Origin: Helopsaltes ochotensis
Taxonomy: Eukaryota; Chordata; Aves; Passeriformes; Locustellidae
Assembly: GCA_013400155.1 (NCBI GenBank)
Contig: VXBM01000232.1
Span: forward strand, 731,100 to 795,099
Direction of reading: 5' to 3'
Length of the DNA: 64,000 bases
A program made the translations under genes and the position numbers. Positions 51,601 through 62,100 of the stretch are shown piece by piece (the first letter of the stretch is position 1; each line of letters starts with the position of its first letter). The notes under the pieces were generated by a model. That model was not told the DNA's origin. It was given only the letters and a program-made list of their open reading frames with translations, and ran no database searches.

Positions 51601-54293
51601 AGTGAGCAAGCAGCACTGGGTGCGTGGGGGGAGTCTGTACTCTACCAACACGCACACCAACTAATTTTGCAGGTATTTATACGTGTTCATGTTAATAGTC
51701 CCCTCCCAGTTTCTGTTCCCTGTTACGAGGTTTAGTTTCCATTCCTCGCTGTGATGTTTTGTTTCCATTCCTTGTTGTGACATCTAGTTTCTATTACTCA
51801 TTGTTTCTGGTAGTCTTTATCCTTCACTCTTGGCTGACCTCTGGCTCCTTTTCATGGCAGTTACACGTATTTTTATCTGACACAAATCATAGCTTAGTAT
51901 CTCACAGTATTTGGGGAGTTTTCACGTTCAGCCGGCCAGGGCTAGGTCCTTGTTTAGGAAGCAGTTACAGTTTGCAATAGCCCCTAGGTCCTTGTCCTGT
52001 TCACCTTGTTGAGACAAGTCCATGTTCTGTATTTCACTTCACTTGCCAGTGGCATTTTGCCTAAGAGCAAAGCCAGATTCAAGGTACACTTTGATCCTTG
52101 TGCTTGCTGAGGATACAAAAGCCATGGTTATTTAAACAGGTTAAAGTTGGCAAGCTTAGAGAAGCCACATGAACCTACAGTCAATTTTGCAGTGGCCAAA
52201 GGTTCGTCTTTCAGTGGATCTTGGTTCTGAAGAGAGTTAACTTAAAGCATGTGGAGTTCTTTTTTAAATACCCTGCCAGCTGCAGAAGGCATTTAGGACG
52301 TGAACTGTTCAACTTCAATATGTCTTGTATACCTAAGTATTGTGTACTCCTCCTGATGTACAGAGGACACCTGTTTCGCATCAGTTATTTCACTGAGAAA
52401 GTATGAGCAGTGCAGGATTTTGACTGAAACACAAAAAGCTGAGTTTTCTGTTTCAGAAGATAATCTAATATTACTCTTTTATATTTATATATACATATAT
52501 AGAGTGGATTGATAATTTCAGAATATACATATATATATATATATTTACAACATATTTAGCCATTGTTTTGTCTGGGGCAATTCACATAACAGTCACATAA
52601 TTTTGACCAGTCTTTAGTCTTTGAACTCCACAGTGATAAATACAGCTGGGCTGGTGCAGTAAGAGCCCAATGGGACTGGCTGACCCAGGGAACAGAGAGG
52701 GCAAAGGGAGGGTGAGGCTGAGTCTGTCACTGCTTTTGCTGCAAGCAGCAAATCTCAAATATGTCTCAGGTCACAGCGGGAATAGGAACTAGCAACAGAC
52801 TCACTTTCCTCACTGAAATCAAAAGTCAATGGATAAGCTGAGCAAAGTGAATTATTTGTGAAAAAGGAGGGCCAGAGTTTAAGAAAGAGGAGCACACCCC
52901 CCTCAGCCCCAGGTCAGTACTACCAGAGTACCCCATTGTTCCTGAGGCTGCAGCAGCTGCTGCCAAGGGCTGCAGGTGACAATGGCTGGGTGGGGACAAA
53001 CCCCCACGGCTCCCTGGGAAGGTACACATTGCTGAGCACCTTTCCAGTACCTGTGCAACCCATGTGACAAACATTAAACTGCCAGCTTTCAGGGTTACTT
53101 GTTCCTCAGCTCTTGGTATATTTAGGGCAGTTTATTTTATAACTTGGTTTTGCAATGTGCTTCTAAATGCAAAACACGCTCTGTAAAAATAGTAATTATT
53201 GACATAGAGACTGAAAACACTGACCCATTAATAGAAATAAGCAGATTAATGTTGATTAATTAGAAAGCAATTCATCAAAATGATTGAAAGTAGGCAGCTA
53301 TTGTCTTAGAAGGAGCCAAATTGGAATCTTACAGGCTGCCTTGCTGACTTGCCTTTGGTGCCACCAGGAATCTGTGTCTAAATTGCTGTAGGAGCTGCTG
53401 CCTTGCATTAGGCCTGTACTGAGCTGTGCCAGCAGCCTGTAACTCTTATCTTTGAGAAAGGCCTTGTAACAGGAAAAAACACCTTTTTTTAAAAAAAAAC
53501 AGTTTCATGGTACCAAATTATTTCTGACAAGTCTAAAATAGATTGAGAGCAAAGGGCCAGATGTATAAATATATATGATCGTATTAATTACAGTAAAAAT
53601 ATTTATTTTTAATTTATGCACGTACATGACATAGTTCTACCATGTATGACTTGATAGACAAGGATACATTTCCAGGAGGTTTTTTTGTGACAGGTTTTCT
53701 CTATCATCAGTACATACAAGAACCATTGTCACAGCAGGAACCTTGAACCTGTAGACAGTTAATCTGTGTATCCTGACATGTCTGACACTGGTCTAGTTCC
53801 AGTGGCACTGCTGCCCTTGCTCTGAGGAATATGATTTGTGTTAAGGCTAAAAGCCAGTGCCCATCAGGGTTTGGGTTCCACTTCATACAAGAATTCACTA
53901 CAATACTGCAAATGCAGAGACAGTGCACAGAGGAATGAGAAACTTCCATTTCATACAGTGCAAAAGTCCTTTTCTTTCCCTCTGCGTGGTCATCCTTGGA
54001 AACTGGTCTGGCTCCCACTCCAGTCACACTTGAAGGTGGCTGTAGAAGTTCCATCTCCCCTCAGTCTATGAGGCTGTACAGTTTTTTGTGAAGTTGTGTA
54101 TTTAAAAACCATTGGGCCTTAACAGGGAAATTGTTTTTAACTATGAAACAATGACACTATTAGTTCAGGCTTCGTGAGGAAGACAGAACATTCACATTTG
54201 TATTTATTTCAGGGACTCCTGCAGAAGCAGAAGGAGTTGGAGAACACTCTGATTTCCACTGTAACTCAAGAGACCTTCATGGCACCGTTTTGA
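32026..54293 (+). CDS. CCDC66: CCDC66 gene, 19 coding exons (coiled-coil domain protein 66)
   Basis: Joined exons (listed separately) give about 1021 residues, against about 948 in human, with one frame break in exon 9. CCDC66 is known as a microtubule-binding coiled-coil protein of centriolar satellites, spindle and cilium; its loss causes retinal degeneration in dogs and mice. Conserved blocks seen: N-terminal DGLKLKTEVLDGK; LVCLTQAQLQQIL (about residues 141-153); WKPADLFSTLGERE (about 219); DEQVALKKK; LRSMTALLDPAQIEERDRRR (about 520) leading into a charged Glu/Lys/Arg coiled coil; KRPDWNI and RRQMELL (about 769-820); VRDPLLNP and QAILKGLSKLR near the C-terminus. There is no signal peptide or membrane segment. 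It faces TASOR tail-to-tail, as in other vertebrates. Exon phases agree at every junction except around exon 9. Identification is by protein similarity read by eye. Confidence 0.95.
33023..33630 (+). repeat. Long CT/CTTT polypyrimidine microsatellite
   Basis: Almost pure TCTC with interspersed TTTC on both sides of an assembly gap, more than 240 known bases plus 362 N. It ends 8 bases before exon 2, so it also forms the polypyrimidine tract of the exon 2 acceptor. Apparent Ser-Leu-Phe or Arg-Glu ORFs across it are artefacts. Confidence 0.97.
33220..33581. other. Assembly gap (362 N)
   Basis: A run of N inside the CT microsatellite, in CCDC66 intron 1. The true repeat length is unknown. Confidence 1.
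33639..33703 (+). CDS. CCDC66: CCDC66 exon 2
   Basis: Acceptor ttttgcag after the CT tract; donor gtattt. Encodes GDGLKLKTEVLDGKPRLILAS, strongly similar to human CCDC66 residues 4-24. Enters in phase 2, leaves in phase 1. Confidence 0.93.
35266..35288 (+). CDS. CCDC66: CCDC66 exon 3 (23-nt microexon)
   Basis: Acceptor ccaaaag, donor gtaagc. With the last base of exon 2 it reads DKSKPAMK, corresponding to human KSKISVK just before MGNKAK. Very short but phase-consistent with both neighbours. Confidence 0.85.
36138..36555 (+). CDS. CCDC66: CCDC66 exon 4
   Basis: Acceptor tttaacag, donor gtaaga. Begins MGNKARAPK (human MGNKAKIAK) and contains SLVCLTQAQLQQILM, the best conserved motif of the N-terminal half. 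418 bases, enters phase 0, leaves phase 1. Confidence 0.95.
37394..37520 (+). CDS. CCDC66: CCDC66 exon 5
   Basis: Acceptor ctaccacag, donor gtaggt. Encodes a poorly conserved acidic segment (ATNKASEENVIALIQKGCEV...). Enters phase 1, leaves phase 2; the next intron is only 171 bases. Confidence 0.85.
37692..37795 (+). CDS. CCDC66: CCDC66 exon 6
   Basis: Acceptor ttctctag, donor gtattt. Encodes IKDLWKPADLFSTLGERE followed by KKTQWKKEL, closely matching human (EWKPADIFSTLGERE, KKAQWRKEL). Confidence 0.95.
38738..38856 (+). CDS. CCDC66: CCDC66 exon 7
   Basis: Acceptor tgcttaag, donor gtatgg. Begins DEQVALKKK, identical to human, then diverges. Enters phase 1, leaves phase 0. Confidence 0.9.
39592..39768 (+). 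CDS. CCDC66: CCDC66 exon 8
   Basis: Acceptor tttgcag, donor gtaaga; 59 codons in phase 0. It encodes an Ala/Ser/Thr-rich segment (TAFPADSVHGTGANSACTAA...) without a clear human counterpart, so it is called from splice sites, open frame and position between well-conserved exons. Confidence 0.75.
40566..40819 (+). CDS. CCDC66: CCDC66 exon 9, frame broken
   Basis: Acceptor tatttcag, donor gtgaga. The first part reads PFSVLKHEQQKKWVEELDKQ and LRKIEEK, matching human (HPFSAVKQELQRKWIEELNKQ, RKIEEK), then runs through a Ser-rich stretch to an in-frame TAG at 40779-40781. The 3' end reads LLDTLEKEKLRRLQE in the frame that is one base back, which is the phase required by exon 10 (AEQHDRW). The exon is 254 bases long where 252 or 255 is needed. 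This may be a one-base loss, an assembly error or a real inactivating indel; I do not choose among these. Confidence 0.7.
41431..41492 (+). repeat. GT7-type T-rich low-complexity tract
   Basis: Repeated GGTTTTTTT units followed by a GTT run, lying just upstream of the exon 10 acceptor in CCDC66 intron 9 and serving as its pyrimidine-rich region. Confidence 0.85.
41509..41759 (+). CDS. CCDC66: CCDC66 exon 10
   Basis: Acceptor ttatttag (an alternative cag lies 4 bases on), donor gtgagt. Encodes AEQHDRWETHFDSFK, matching human GEEHDRWAMHFDSLK, then a less conserved linker. Leaves in phase 2. Confidence 0.9.
42118..42202 (+). CDS. CCDC66: CCDC66 exon 11
   Basis: Acceptor gttcacag, donor gtagac. 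Encodes FLRSMTALLDPAQIEERD then RRRQKQLEHQ, nearly identical to human; this is the start of the conserved CCDC66 domain. Confidence 0.97.
42997..43158 (+). CDS. CCDC66: CCDC66 exon 12
   Basis: Acceptor ctgccag, donor gtggag. Encodes the core coiled coil: QVEEKRKKKQLEEEQRKWEE and RLAREKAQLQKQFEEE, nearly identical to human. 54 codons, phase 0 at both ends. Confidence 0.97.
44579..44726 (+). CDS. CCDC66: CCDC66 exon 13, GC donor
   Basis: Acceptor ttttaag. Encodes LLTLKAKELYQTMEKV and QKAHDISALQNSLGG (human IMTLKTNELFQTMQRA, QKGHDTSRLIKNLG). The only junction that keeps frame into exon 14 is G followed by gcaagt, so a GC donor is inferred. Leaves in phase 1. Confidence 0.87.
45154..45276 (+). 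CDS. CCDC66: CCDC66 exon 14
   Basis: Acceptor ttttcag, donor gtacag. Encodes GDTEFENCNSGIS...KDTAVQTG, aligning with human VDTIQMEYNASNIS...KKDTGVQTD. Confidence 0.92.
45779..46257 (+). CDS. CCDC66: CCDC66 exon 15
   Basis: Acceptor tttttttag, donor gtgggt. 479 bases. Contains SKRPDWNINTPGKRYIPASE and QKQREESKVRRQMELLQLVE, both highly conserved with human. Leaves in phase 0. Confidence 0.97.
47202..47239 (+). CDS. CCDC66: CCDC66 exon 16 (38 nt)
   Basis: Acceptor tctcctag, donor gtacgt. Encodes EEKIHKNHLNEE plus two bases; aligns with human KEEEPLNIHSFSKER. Short, but in phase with exons 15 and 17. Confidence 0.87.
47501..47772 (+). CDS. CCDC66: CCDC66 exon 17
   Basis: Acceptor ccatacag (an upstream cag would bring an immediate stop), donor gtactg. 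Contains AQFVPYVRTREVYCLHPETP, matching human SHFIPYVRTNEIYYLDPDAP. Leaves in phase 1. Confidence 0.93.
48220..48347 (+). CDS. CCDC66: CCDC66 exon 18
   Basis: Acceptor acttttag, donor gtaagc. Encodes SDHVRDPLLNPDVVTIRERQ and EAILKGLSKLRE, closely matching the human C-terminal region. Leaves in phase 0. Confidence 0.97.
50264..51195 (-). mobile_element. Solo LTR 1 of an endogenous retrovirus
   Basis: A 922-bp element (50269-51190) flanked by the direct 5-bp duplication AGGGG (50264-50268 and 51191-51195). On the - strand it starts TGTCCTAGG and ends CCAAGATA, close to the TG...CA rule (one mutated end). A GC box (GGGCGG about 50994) and a TATA-like ATATAA (about 50958-50966) fit - orientation. 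No gag, pol or env sequence adjoins it, so it is a solo LTR. It resembles high-copy passerine LTRs in my memory; family unassigned. ORFs inside it are not genes. Confidence 0.75.
51520..52087 (-). mobile_element. Solo LTR 2 of an endogenous retrovirus
   Basis: A 556-bp element (51526-52081) bounded by TGTTATAAAT and AGATTCA, thus TG...CA ended, and flanked by GGTAC on both sides (TGGTAC left, AGGTAC right; five or six bases with one mismatch). Read on the - strand it has TATAAATA at 51681-51674, then AATAAA at 51581-51576 and 51556-51551, the order expected of U3-R-U5. No internal retroviral coding sequence is attached. Confidence 0.75.
52480..52547. repeat. AT dinucleotide microsatellite, interrupted
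   Basis: Two short (TA)n/(ATAC) runs separated by about 22 bases of unique sequence in CCDC66 intron 18. Confidence 0.85.
54213..54293 (+). CDS. CCDC66: CCDC66 exon 19, terminal
   Basis: Acceptor tatttcag. Encodes GLLQKQKELENTLISTVTQE then TFMAPF and TGA at 54291-54293; human ends GLLQKQKELESSLLPLAENQ...SSF. Twenty-six codons plus stop in phase 0. Confidence 0.95.
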   Translation, partial: GLLQKQKELENTLISTVTQETFMAPF

Positions 54294-54558
54294 GAGGTGC
54301 ATATGAATGTTCTGAATATGGAAATGCACAGCACTTTGCAACTGTAATTAATTCTCAACCACCTCTATCTTTTTTATGAAAATTAAATTATGAGAATTTT
54401 GATAGACATGGGGGTCATGTTACTTTAAACTCATGATGGTTTGTCTGTTTAGAATGGTTTTCATGCTACCTGAAGACATGTCCATTTAATACAAACCACC
54501 AAAAACATGGAAGTAAACTGTTACATGGGTTTTTGTGGAACTCAAGTGTGCGAATTTT

Positions 54559-54568
54559 AATAAATAAA
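54559..54568 (+). promoter_or_regulatory. CCDC66: CCDC66 poly(A) signal
   Basis: Two overlapping AATAAA hexamers, about 270 bases after the stop codon, followed within 40 bases by a T/G-containing stretch. A short 3' UTR ending near 54585 is inferred. Confidence 0.75.
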
Positions 54569-54589
54569 AAGATTAAAATGTATTCTGAA

Positions 54590-55600
54590 TGGCTTTAGTC
54601 ATCTTTGTTGGCATTTTTTAATTATAGAAAACTGCTTATATTTCAATATTCATCCACCTTTTAGGCTTACACAGCGAGCATCAACTCCAGTGTTCCCAGA
54701 TTTTAAGACCACAGTTCATCACACAATCTGGTACAATTCATTGATATAAGGGAGTTCTTTTTATCAGAAAAAATTACTTACTATGTTTGTGGGGAGGGTA
54801 ACAAGTGTTACACTAGTCTGGTACTGGTTCTTAACTTGAATAAATCAATCTGCTCTTTATAGAGGGAAAGAATCAACTTTAGGCAGAAGTTTATGGGTTT
54901 TGTTTGTTTTTTAAAACTGCCCTTTTAAACCAGTAATTTTGTCCCAACAAATTTTGTGCATTTAGAGTTACATAGTTTCAAACACTCACCTGGTACCAAA
55001 GAGCACATCTCAGAGAAAAGCACTAAAATCAAATTACAAACAGGAAATTCCCCAAACACAGGACTCTGGAACACGTGAAGATGGAGCGGTAAAAGTCAGG
55101 AGTCTCAGCAAAGGCAGCAATGCAACAACAAGGGTCTGGAGACTCCACAGCTGCTCACTGTGGCTGCTGCTTTCTAGAACCAGAGGCAGAGGAAGATGAA
55201 CAAAAGGAGAAAATCGCTGAGGGGGAAAAGGTTGGTAACTCAGCAGAAGTGAAATTTAAAAGACAGGATTAAGAAACAGATAGAACTGTGCTTACTTACC
55301 CCGATGCAAGTTCGAAAAACAAACAAAACCCAAAACCTGAAAGGTCCAGGAAGCATTAAGCTACAGTAGGAGAGGGTAGAGGTTTTTCTGATGCAAATTG
55401 ACCTCCCACAGTCATTAAACTCAGGATTGTCCTCTCGTTACAGTAATCACAGTGGCCAGATAAAAACTGGGAGGACACTGATGGTGCTGCAATGGCACAG
55501 AGCACCAAGTGAGACACAGAGATTGCTGTGCATGAAACCAGGCTTGGATGTTCCTTGAGCACTTTGCAAAATGTAAAAACCACAGACAAAGCAATGTGTT
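54590..55600. other. Short convergent intergenic spacer
   Basis: About 1 kb between the inferred CCDC66 and TASOR 3' ends. No coding exon, RNA gene or mobile element is recognised. Confidence 0.65.
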
Positions 55601-55604
55601 AGCA

Positions 55605-56179
55605 AGTCCCTTGTGCATTAAGAGTTTATTTGATTTTTTGTAATGGAACTGCACCACTGGTTACTCTAATTGAGGTATTTAGCCAAAATCCAGTATATAT
55701 AGTCATGAAAATAAGTACACTGCCTTTGAGCTATGTAAAAACATTGTACAAAATTTGTATCAATGTCGAATAAATACATTAATTTTAACATTTATGTAAA
55801 GAAACACGACTTGAATACTCTTGCAGTTAAAAAAAAGAAAACAACTGGCTCTTTCACATATTTTAGGCAGACATTCAGCTTTACATTAAACAGACCTCAA
55901 ACTAAAGTCTAGGTAACAGGTCAAATACAAATGTAGAAACTTAAAAGTGCCAACAAACAAGATAATTCAAGTACAGTAAGCATTAAAAATATATGTATTT
56001 ATTTAAATTTTCAGATGGTTCCAACAGGGACAGGCCATCAGGAATTTAAATAGAACATGAAAACATCTGAGATAACAAGAACAAGAAACATTTTGTTCCA
56101 GAATAAAATACAAATCCTTATTCCAACATTTTAGAAACAGAGAAGTCCACAGCAACTTAGAAAAAGAGATTTTAAGAGT
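55605..56179 (-). other. TASOR: TASOR 3' UTR
   Basis: From the stop codon at 56182-56180 to the inferred cleavage site. An AATAAA on the - strand (TTTATT at 55625-55630) is followed downstream on that strand by a GT-rich stretch (about 55560-55600). Other hexamers near 55999 could give a shorter form. Confidence 0.65.
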
Positions 56180-59100
56180 TCATTTCTGTTCTGAGTATGG
56201 CCTGGAAGAATCACAGCAGCTATTCCAGCCACCAGTTGATGATGACTTTTCTGTATCCATGCTCTGACTGTAGGCAGACAGAAAATAGTTGCTCCTTTCT
56301 TGGTTTTGATTTGCAGGAGAAATTGGGTATGTTGTTCCCAGAAAAGTCTGATGAGTGAGTACGTTAAAGTGGCTGAATTGATGGGACATGTTTAATTGTC
56401 TGCTATAAACCTGGAAGTTACTGAAAGGAGTTTGTTCAACTGCATTGTGTTTTTCTCCTTCAGCAGAGCATGTTGTAGAAACTGGAGTAATTGGCTGTTT
56501 CTCTTCCAAGTCAGTTTTGTAAGTCTTTTCCACAAGGCCAGTTTGTGCTTCGGGAGATAACTCTGTAACTGATAAGCAGCTTTCTTTAGCATCTAGTCCA
56601 TGTGGGCCCTTGGCCTCTGTCTGCAAAGCTTCCACATGAGTATCATACTTAGAGGCATCATTGCAGATTTCTATTTCTGACAATTCATCCCCTGAATCCA
56701 GAGACATGTCCTCCTCATCCTTCTCATCCTTTTCTACAAGAACTACATTAAAAGAGAGAGAAAGTCCTATTCTATTGAAATAAAAACTTTGGTTAAAAAG
56801 GCTATACACTACTCACAGTGTTACACTTCTGGTCTGCCAGTCCAACAGCACTTTCTTGGTCTTCTGCCACTTGTGTTCACTTAACACACACACTTAACCC
56901 TCTGTGGGAGTGTCCAGTTACTTGGTGCTAAAAGCTTCTGCACACCATGTTCATATTAGTGTTGGGAAATCCCAACTCCCAGCTCCAAAGGGGACAATGT
57001 CAAAACAGCATCTAAAGTTACACAGCAGGTGAGTGATCAGACAATTAAAGGAGTACAGTTACTGACATCTTGGTACAGTTTATCTACTCTAAGCAGATAA
57101 AGCAGGTAGAGACAAGTCTATGCTTTTCCTGACAGATGACCTATCTAGTGTCTCAAATACCATGCTAGCCTGTACTTCTGTATTTACGGTCTCAGGTGTT
57201 CCATCCCCACTGCTTTTCCCCCATCATTTCAAATAGAAGTAGCTTGAGAGTTGGGTTTTCCTTGCCACTGCAGGGGCCGTTGACCAGAGTCAAGGCACAC
57301 TGTCCCAGGACCTCTACCCCACACATGCAGTTTGGAAAGGAACGTTTTAAGTGTGTTTGACATTACCTGATTGTCTTTGGCCAGCACTGCAGGGAGGAAG
57401 GTGGTTCTGCTCAGTAACAGAGTTGTGATACCCAACGAGACTTTTGAAGTTATGCATAAAGTCATCAACAGCAGCAACCACTATGCCATTATCAACATAA
57501 CTCGAGAGTGTTTTGAGATTCTTTTCTAAATACAGAAAGGAAGGGTTTCAATTAATATTTAGCCCCTATTATCAAAGAAGTGGGAGAGGTGTTCACAAAT
57601 GTGGGGTTTACCTGTTAGGAAGACAACATGTCTCTGTTGTATGTTTTGAGCCTGAAGCCTGATGAGACAGTCAAGTTCTGGAGCATTTCGAGTTTGAGAA
57701 TCACAGTTATGGTAAGAGAGAATCTCAACCAAGTGCCTCTTTTGATAGGTGTTCAGAAGGGTGAGCAGGTTCAGGGCATTGGCATTCATCCTGCAGTGGG
57801 GGAAAAGCTCAGTTAGAAACAATTTAAGGTCAGTCTAAATATCAAAAGACAAACATAAGAGTAAGTTCTATTTAAGTGTGTTTTGGAGGGCAAAATGAAA
57901 GCTGAAGCATTTTATCAGCTGCTATTATAGAACTTTACTTACCTCCCCAGCTCTTTTAGCTTTTTTTGTATTTTGCAGTGGACTTTCCACTGCCATTTTC
58001 CATCTGGGGTATTAAGATCCTCCAGAAACGTTAGGAACTGTTTGAGTTTATCTGTTATAGAGATATTAAATAAAAGTTAAATTCTGTGGTATGTAGACTG
58101 AAAATACTGCTTTGGTGTACACAAAAAGCTGTTTTTTGCTTTCATCACACTACAGTCACACAATTACAAACAGCAGCCACTCACTTTTCTTCCAGGCAGA
58201 CTGGCCAACAACAGTATCATAAAACTGAGCTGCTTTTCTGTACCTCAGGTGCCCAGCAGTGGTATTTAAAAGCTGACCTCAGCATACACGCTATACCTTG
58301 CTAAAATATTTTTTAAAATTACAGCTTCATTAACTATTCAATTTCAAATAAAGAAAAAGCATATACAGTATATTTTTGGATGGAGTAGTAAGCAATAAAA
58401 GGCTCCAGAGACATAACTACACAATGTAATACAAACTGAAGATAAAGTCTCCCTGTTCATGTGTTCTTCAAGAAGGCCACTGGGCTGACAAAGAGACTGA
58501 ATTAGCTGAAGTTTTCAAAGAACATCACAAAAACTGGAAGACCTGATCCTTCACTGTGGTGAGCACAGGACCTCTCAGGTACTGGATGTCAAGATTTTAG
58601 TTCTAAAGCTTCTGAAAAGATCACACTTACCTGTAGTGATGGACTCGGGGTTAAGGACAGATTCATCTGACACAACAAAACCCCCAGACACAAACAGCTC
58701 ATTGTAAGTGTGATTTTTCACATCATCCAAACTATCAACCCCTGCAAAGCTGACACAGGAGAGCCTCTTCAGAGTCACCAGGCCAGGGATCTGTTGAAAA
58801 ACATTTGAAATCAAAGATGTAACCACAGGTCACACAGAAAAAAGAACTACAGAACTCTCCTACCTACTAATGCTAGGCACCAAACTTCAAAACACATTTT
58901 CAAAAAATTACTGTTTCTTCTCTTGCCCAGGGAAGTGCGCTCTCAGGAGCATTACAGGAATAAGGTAAATGGATGTTGAGCACTTGGAATAATTTTACTT
59001 TCTGTCCACCACAAGGTCTTAAGCTGTCAGGAGTAGCTCAGGTCATCTGAGAGCTGCCTTCATCTGCTGTCAGAGCATCACAGAACTACTCAGGCCTCTG

Positions 59101-62100
59101 CACAGCTTTACAACTACTAACTATAAATATACATTAGCACGTGCATGGTGGTGCAAGAAGTTATGGATAAATGCTGGGACAAGACCATTTTTACTACGAC
59201 CATTTTGTTTCTTCAAACAGCAGCTAAACACAGCACTGTTGAATGCTGTGCTGTTAGAAGGAAGCAGCCTTGCTCCAAATGAGCTCCTCTCACTATTGCC
59301 AACAGCCTTCTGTAGCACATGGTTACTTACGTGGGACATACCTTATGGATGAGGTTGGCAATGTCTTCATTTTGGATAATGATCAACAGTTTATCTAAAT
59401 CAGCTCTTATTTGAAGGAACTGCTCTGGATGGCACTCTGTATTCCCTAACTTTCTAAGATACTCCTGCCACCAGAGAAAGAGACAAGGAAAAAGTCAGTA
59501 TAGGTAGTTTGGTAAAAACAATGCCCAGATGACACCCACAGTAAGAAGGTTTTCCACTTCAGTGAATCCCAGAGGGACTGGCTTCTTTATCTCTCCCATA
59601 CATTATTCAGAAGGATGCAGAAACACAGAGCAGCTGTTTCAGCAGATCAGTCATTCCTTTCAAATCACACACAGCCAACTGACAGTATCAAACTGCCTGA
59701 GTTTTCAAGGAAAGCCAGAAGTTTACAATTTTCATCTTACACATTTAAGTAGAGAAGCACAGTGATTTCTCAAAGTTCTCTCTACTATTAATTAGAAGGG
59801 AAGAGAAAAAACCCCAAAGGCACACAGAGTTGACTTTTCATACATTCTTTCTAAAATGGTAGCTATCACATTTCTTCCCTTATTACCTATTTTCTGTAAG
59901 GCCACCCCCCTGGCAGGATCTTCAGAAAGGACTAACCTACAGCCTGTTCTGTTTTCCAGCTCCAAGAAAAAAGACTTATGCAAAAGCTAAATATAAGCAA
60001 AGACTACCTCAAAAGCACAAGGAAGAAATGGGACAGGACAGCCTACTTACACAATTCACTTTCACAGTGAAAGTGAGTCCAGTTTCATACAAGTGGATTT
60101 GAAAGTTCTGATACTAGAGAGAAGTTGAACTGAAACAGCTTTACCTTGATTTCTCTGCAGAGAACACTTTCTTCCTCCTCATGAATATAAAATTTGACAG
60201 TGTTTTTCTGTACATCTTTAATAATTTCGACCAAACTGTTAAATACTTCAGGTTTTAACTGGTTTATAAAATCAGAAAAAGCTGGTTGAGTTGAAATGTT
60301 TAAGTTCTCAGGCGATTGCTGAGTCTTTTCTGGTGCTTCCATGAGATCACCACCAGAAGAAGTCTGATCCTCTGGTTTAACATTCCCATGACCCATTTTC
60401 TCCTTCCCTAGGGGTAGGCTTGCTGAAGGCTGCTCATGAGAATGCAGCTCTTCCCCCAGGTTACTGCACTGTGCCTCTGGGAATGGCACGGTGTCGCTGT
60501 CCCTGCACACAGCCAGCACATGGGGCACAGGCCTGGGGGCAGTGCTGCTCACTACCCCCAGTGCTTCAGGACTAGAATGAACTGGGGCAGTCTGCTTCAT
60601 GCATGAAGAAGCCAAAATTACACTATTCAGCTTCTCGCTCAGGCTCTCTATATATTCTTGAACAGAAATCTCTGATGCCTGCAAACAGATGTGTTCAGAA
60701 AGTCTCATTATCCTCTCCTGGGCAGAAAGGATTGGTGTGGACATGCCACTGATGTATGCAATGTTCTTTCGCTGCAAAATTTCTTGAATCTTTCTTGAAA
60801 AGAGCTTATATTCTTCTAACAGTGTTGTTTCTATTACTGCACTAATGGAATGCTTAGCTGTAAAAGGGTGATCTGTTAGCTCATACTGATCTTCGAGTTT
60901 CTCCACTTGTCCTGTGTAATGTCCATCTTCTGCTGTCTCCTTCTGTGTGTCTGAAAATGGAGAGCATGGCAACTGAGAATCAGGATTTCTCTGTCGATTT
61001 ACTACCCGGGGGTCATTAGGAAGTGCATCTATTGGTGGCAAGTACTCTAGGGGCTCTTCTGGTGATTTCAGACCTACAGAGGAAGAGTTCATCATCACCA
61101 TCACCATCACTATCATCATCTCAGGTATGAAAGTCACACACAGCAAAGCCTCCAAATCACAGCCTTTAAACAGCATTACTGTTATGCCTTCCCCACCAAC
61201 CAACTTAAATCCCAATACTCAAGTGTTACAGTCTGCTGAGGTACAGAAGCACAGTACATTTAACAGCTCCTAAGACAGTAAAACTGCACAGTCCAAGTCT
61301 GCTGAAAAAGCAGAATACAAGTCATTTTCCCAGAGATAACTTAAGAGTAAGCATAACAGGATATGCCTCCATTACAAATTTAAAAATAAATTAGAAATCA
61401 AGCAGGGCAATATATTATTCAAGTATTTTCATTTGTTACTACATTAAAATCCTCACTTTTAAACAGCTTAAACACAAATGACCTTGTAGAGTTGAACTGC
61501 AAGGTGCACCTATCTTGCAATTGTGAACGCAAGTTTTTTTTTTGAAAGGGGAGGATATCCGTCTGATTGATTACTGACACAGATTCAGTGGTGCTGCAAG
61601 GAGTGCTAAAAGCCCCTCATAACCCCAGCTCAGTTTCTTCACCATCTATATTCAAAACTATAGTTTTGTTTGTTTTTAAAGCATTCACATTTCTAATTTG
61701 TGTTAATATGAAGCCAAACCAATATTCTCCACACCAGTATCTGTTTTCATCCAGCAATTTCTGTATTAATCAAATATAAGAAACAACTGCATAGGCTATA
61801 GATGTGCTTGTGTATCAATGTGATCCAAGAATGTATCTATGAATCCAGATACAAACCTTTAGAATATGTTTCCATTCACTATTTGTGCGAATAGAGGAGT
61901 TAAAACCCATCTTACCTGTAATTGGGATAAGTTTCCAGTGCATTCCAACTTCTCCTACATTATTTGAGCTGGGATGTTGCCTGCGATAGCCATGTTCTGT
62001 AGGTGCACTAGGACAGGGACTGTCGTCTTCAAAGATACTCCCAGTGCTTGCTTCCTAAAAAACAAACAAATGCCCGTCTCAAAACAACTCCTTTTGGTTT

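Larger units (their letters stand above)
48348..54212 (+). other. CCDC66: CCDC66 intron 18 (5.9 kb)
   Basis: The longest intron of the gene by more than threefold. It holds two solo LTRs (50269-51190 and 51526-52081), an AT-dinucleotide stretch (52480-52547) and otherwise unremarkable non-coding DNA; no extra exon is recognised. Insertions explain about a quarter of its length. Confidence 0.85.

Noticed and set aside
50264..52087. One provirus with two LTRs
   Set aside because: The two LTRs differ in sequence and length, have different target duplications, and the 330 bases between them carry no retroviral genes.
60085..60144. Extension of the TASOR large exon past its donor
   Set aside because: The frame stays open for about 20 codons into the intron, but gtaaag at 60144 joins in phase to the conserved EYLRKLG exon, so the extension is intronic.
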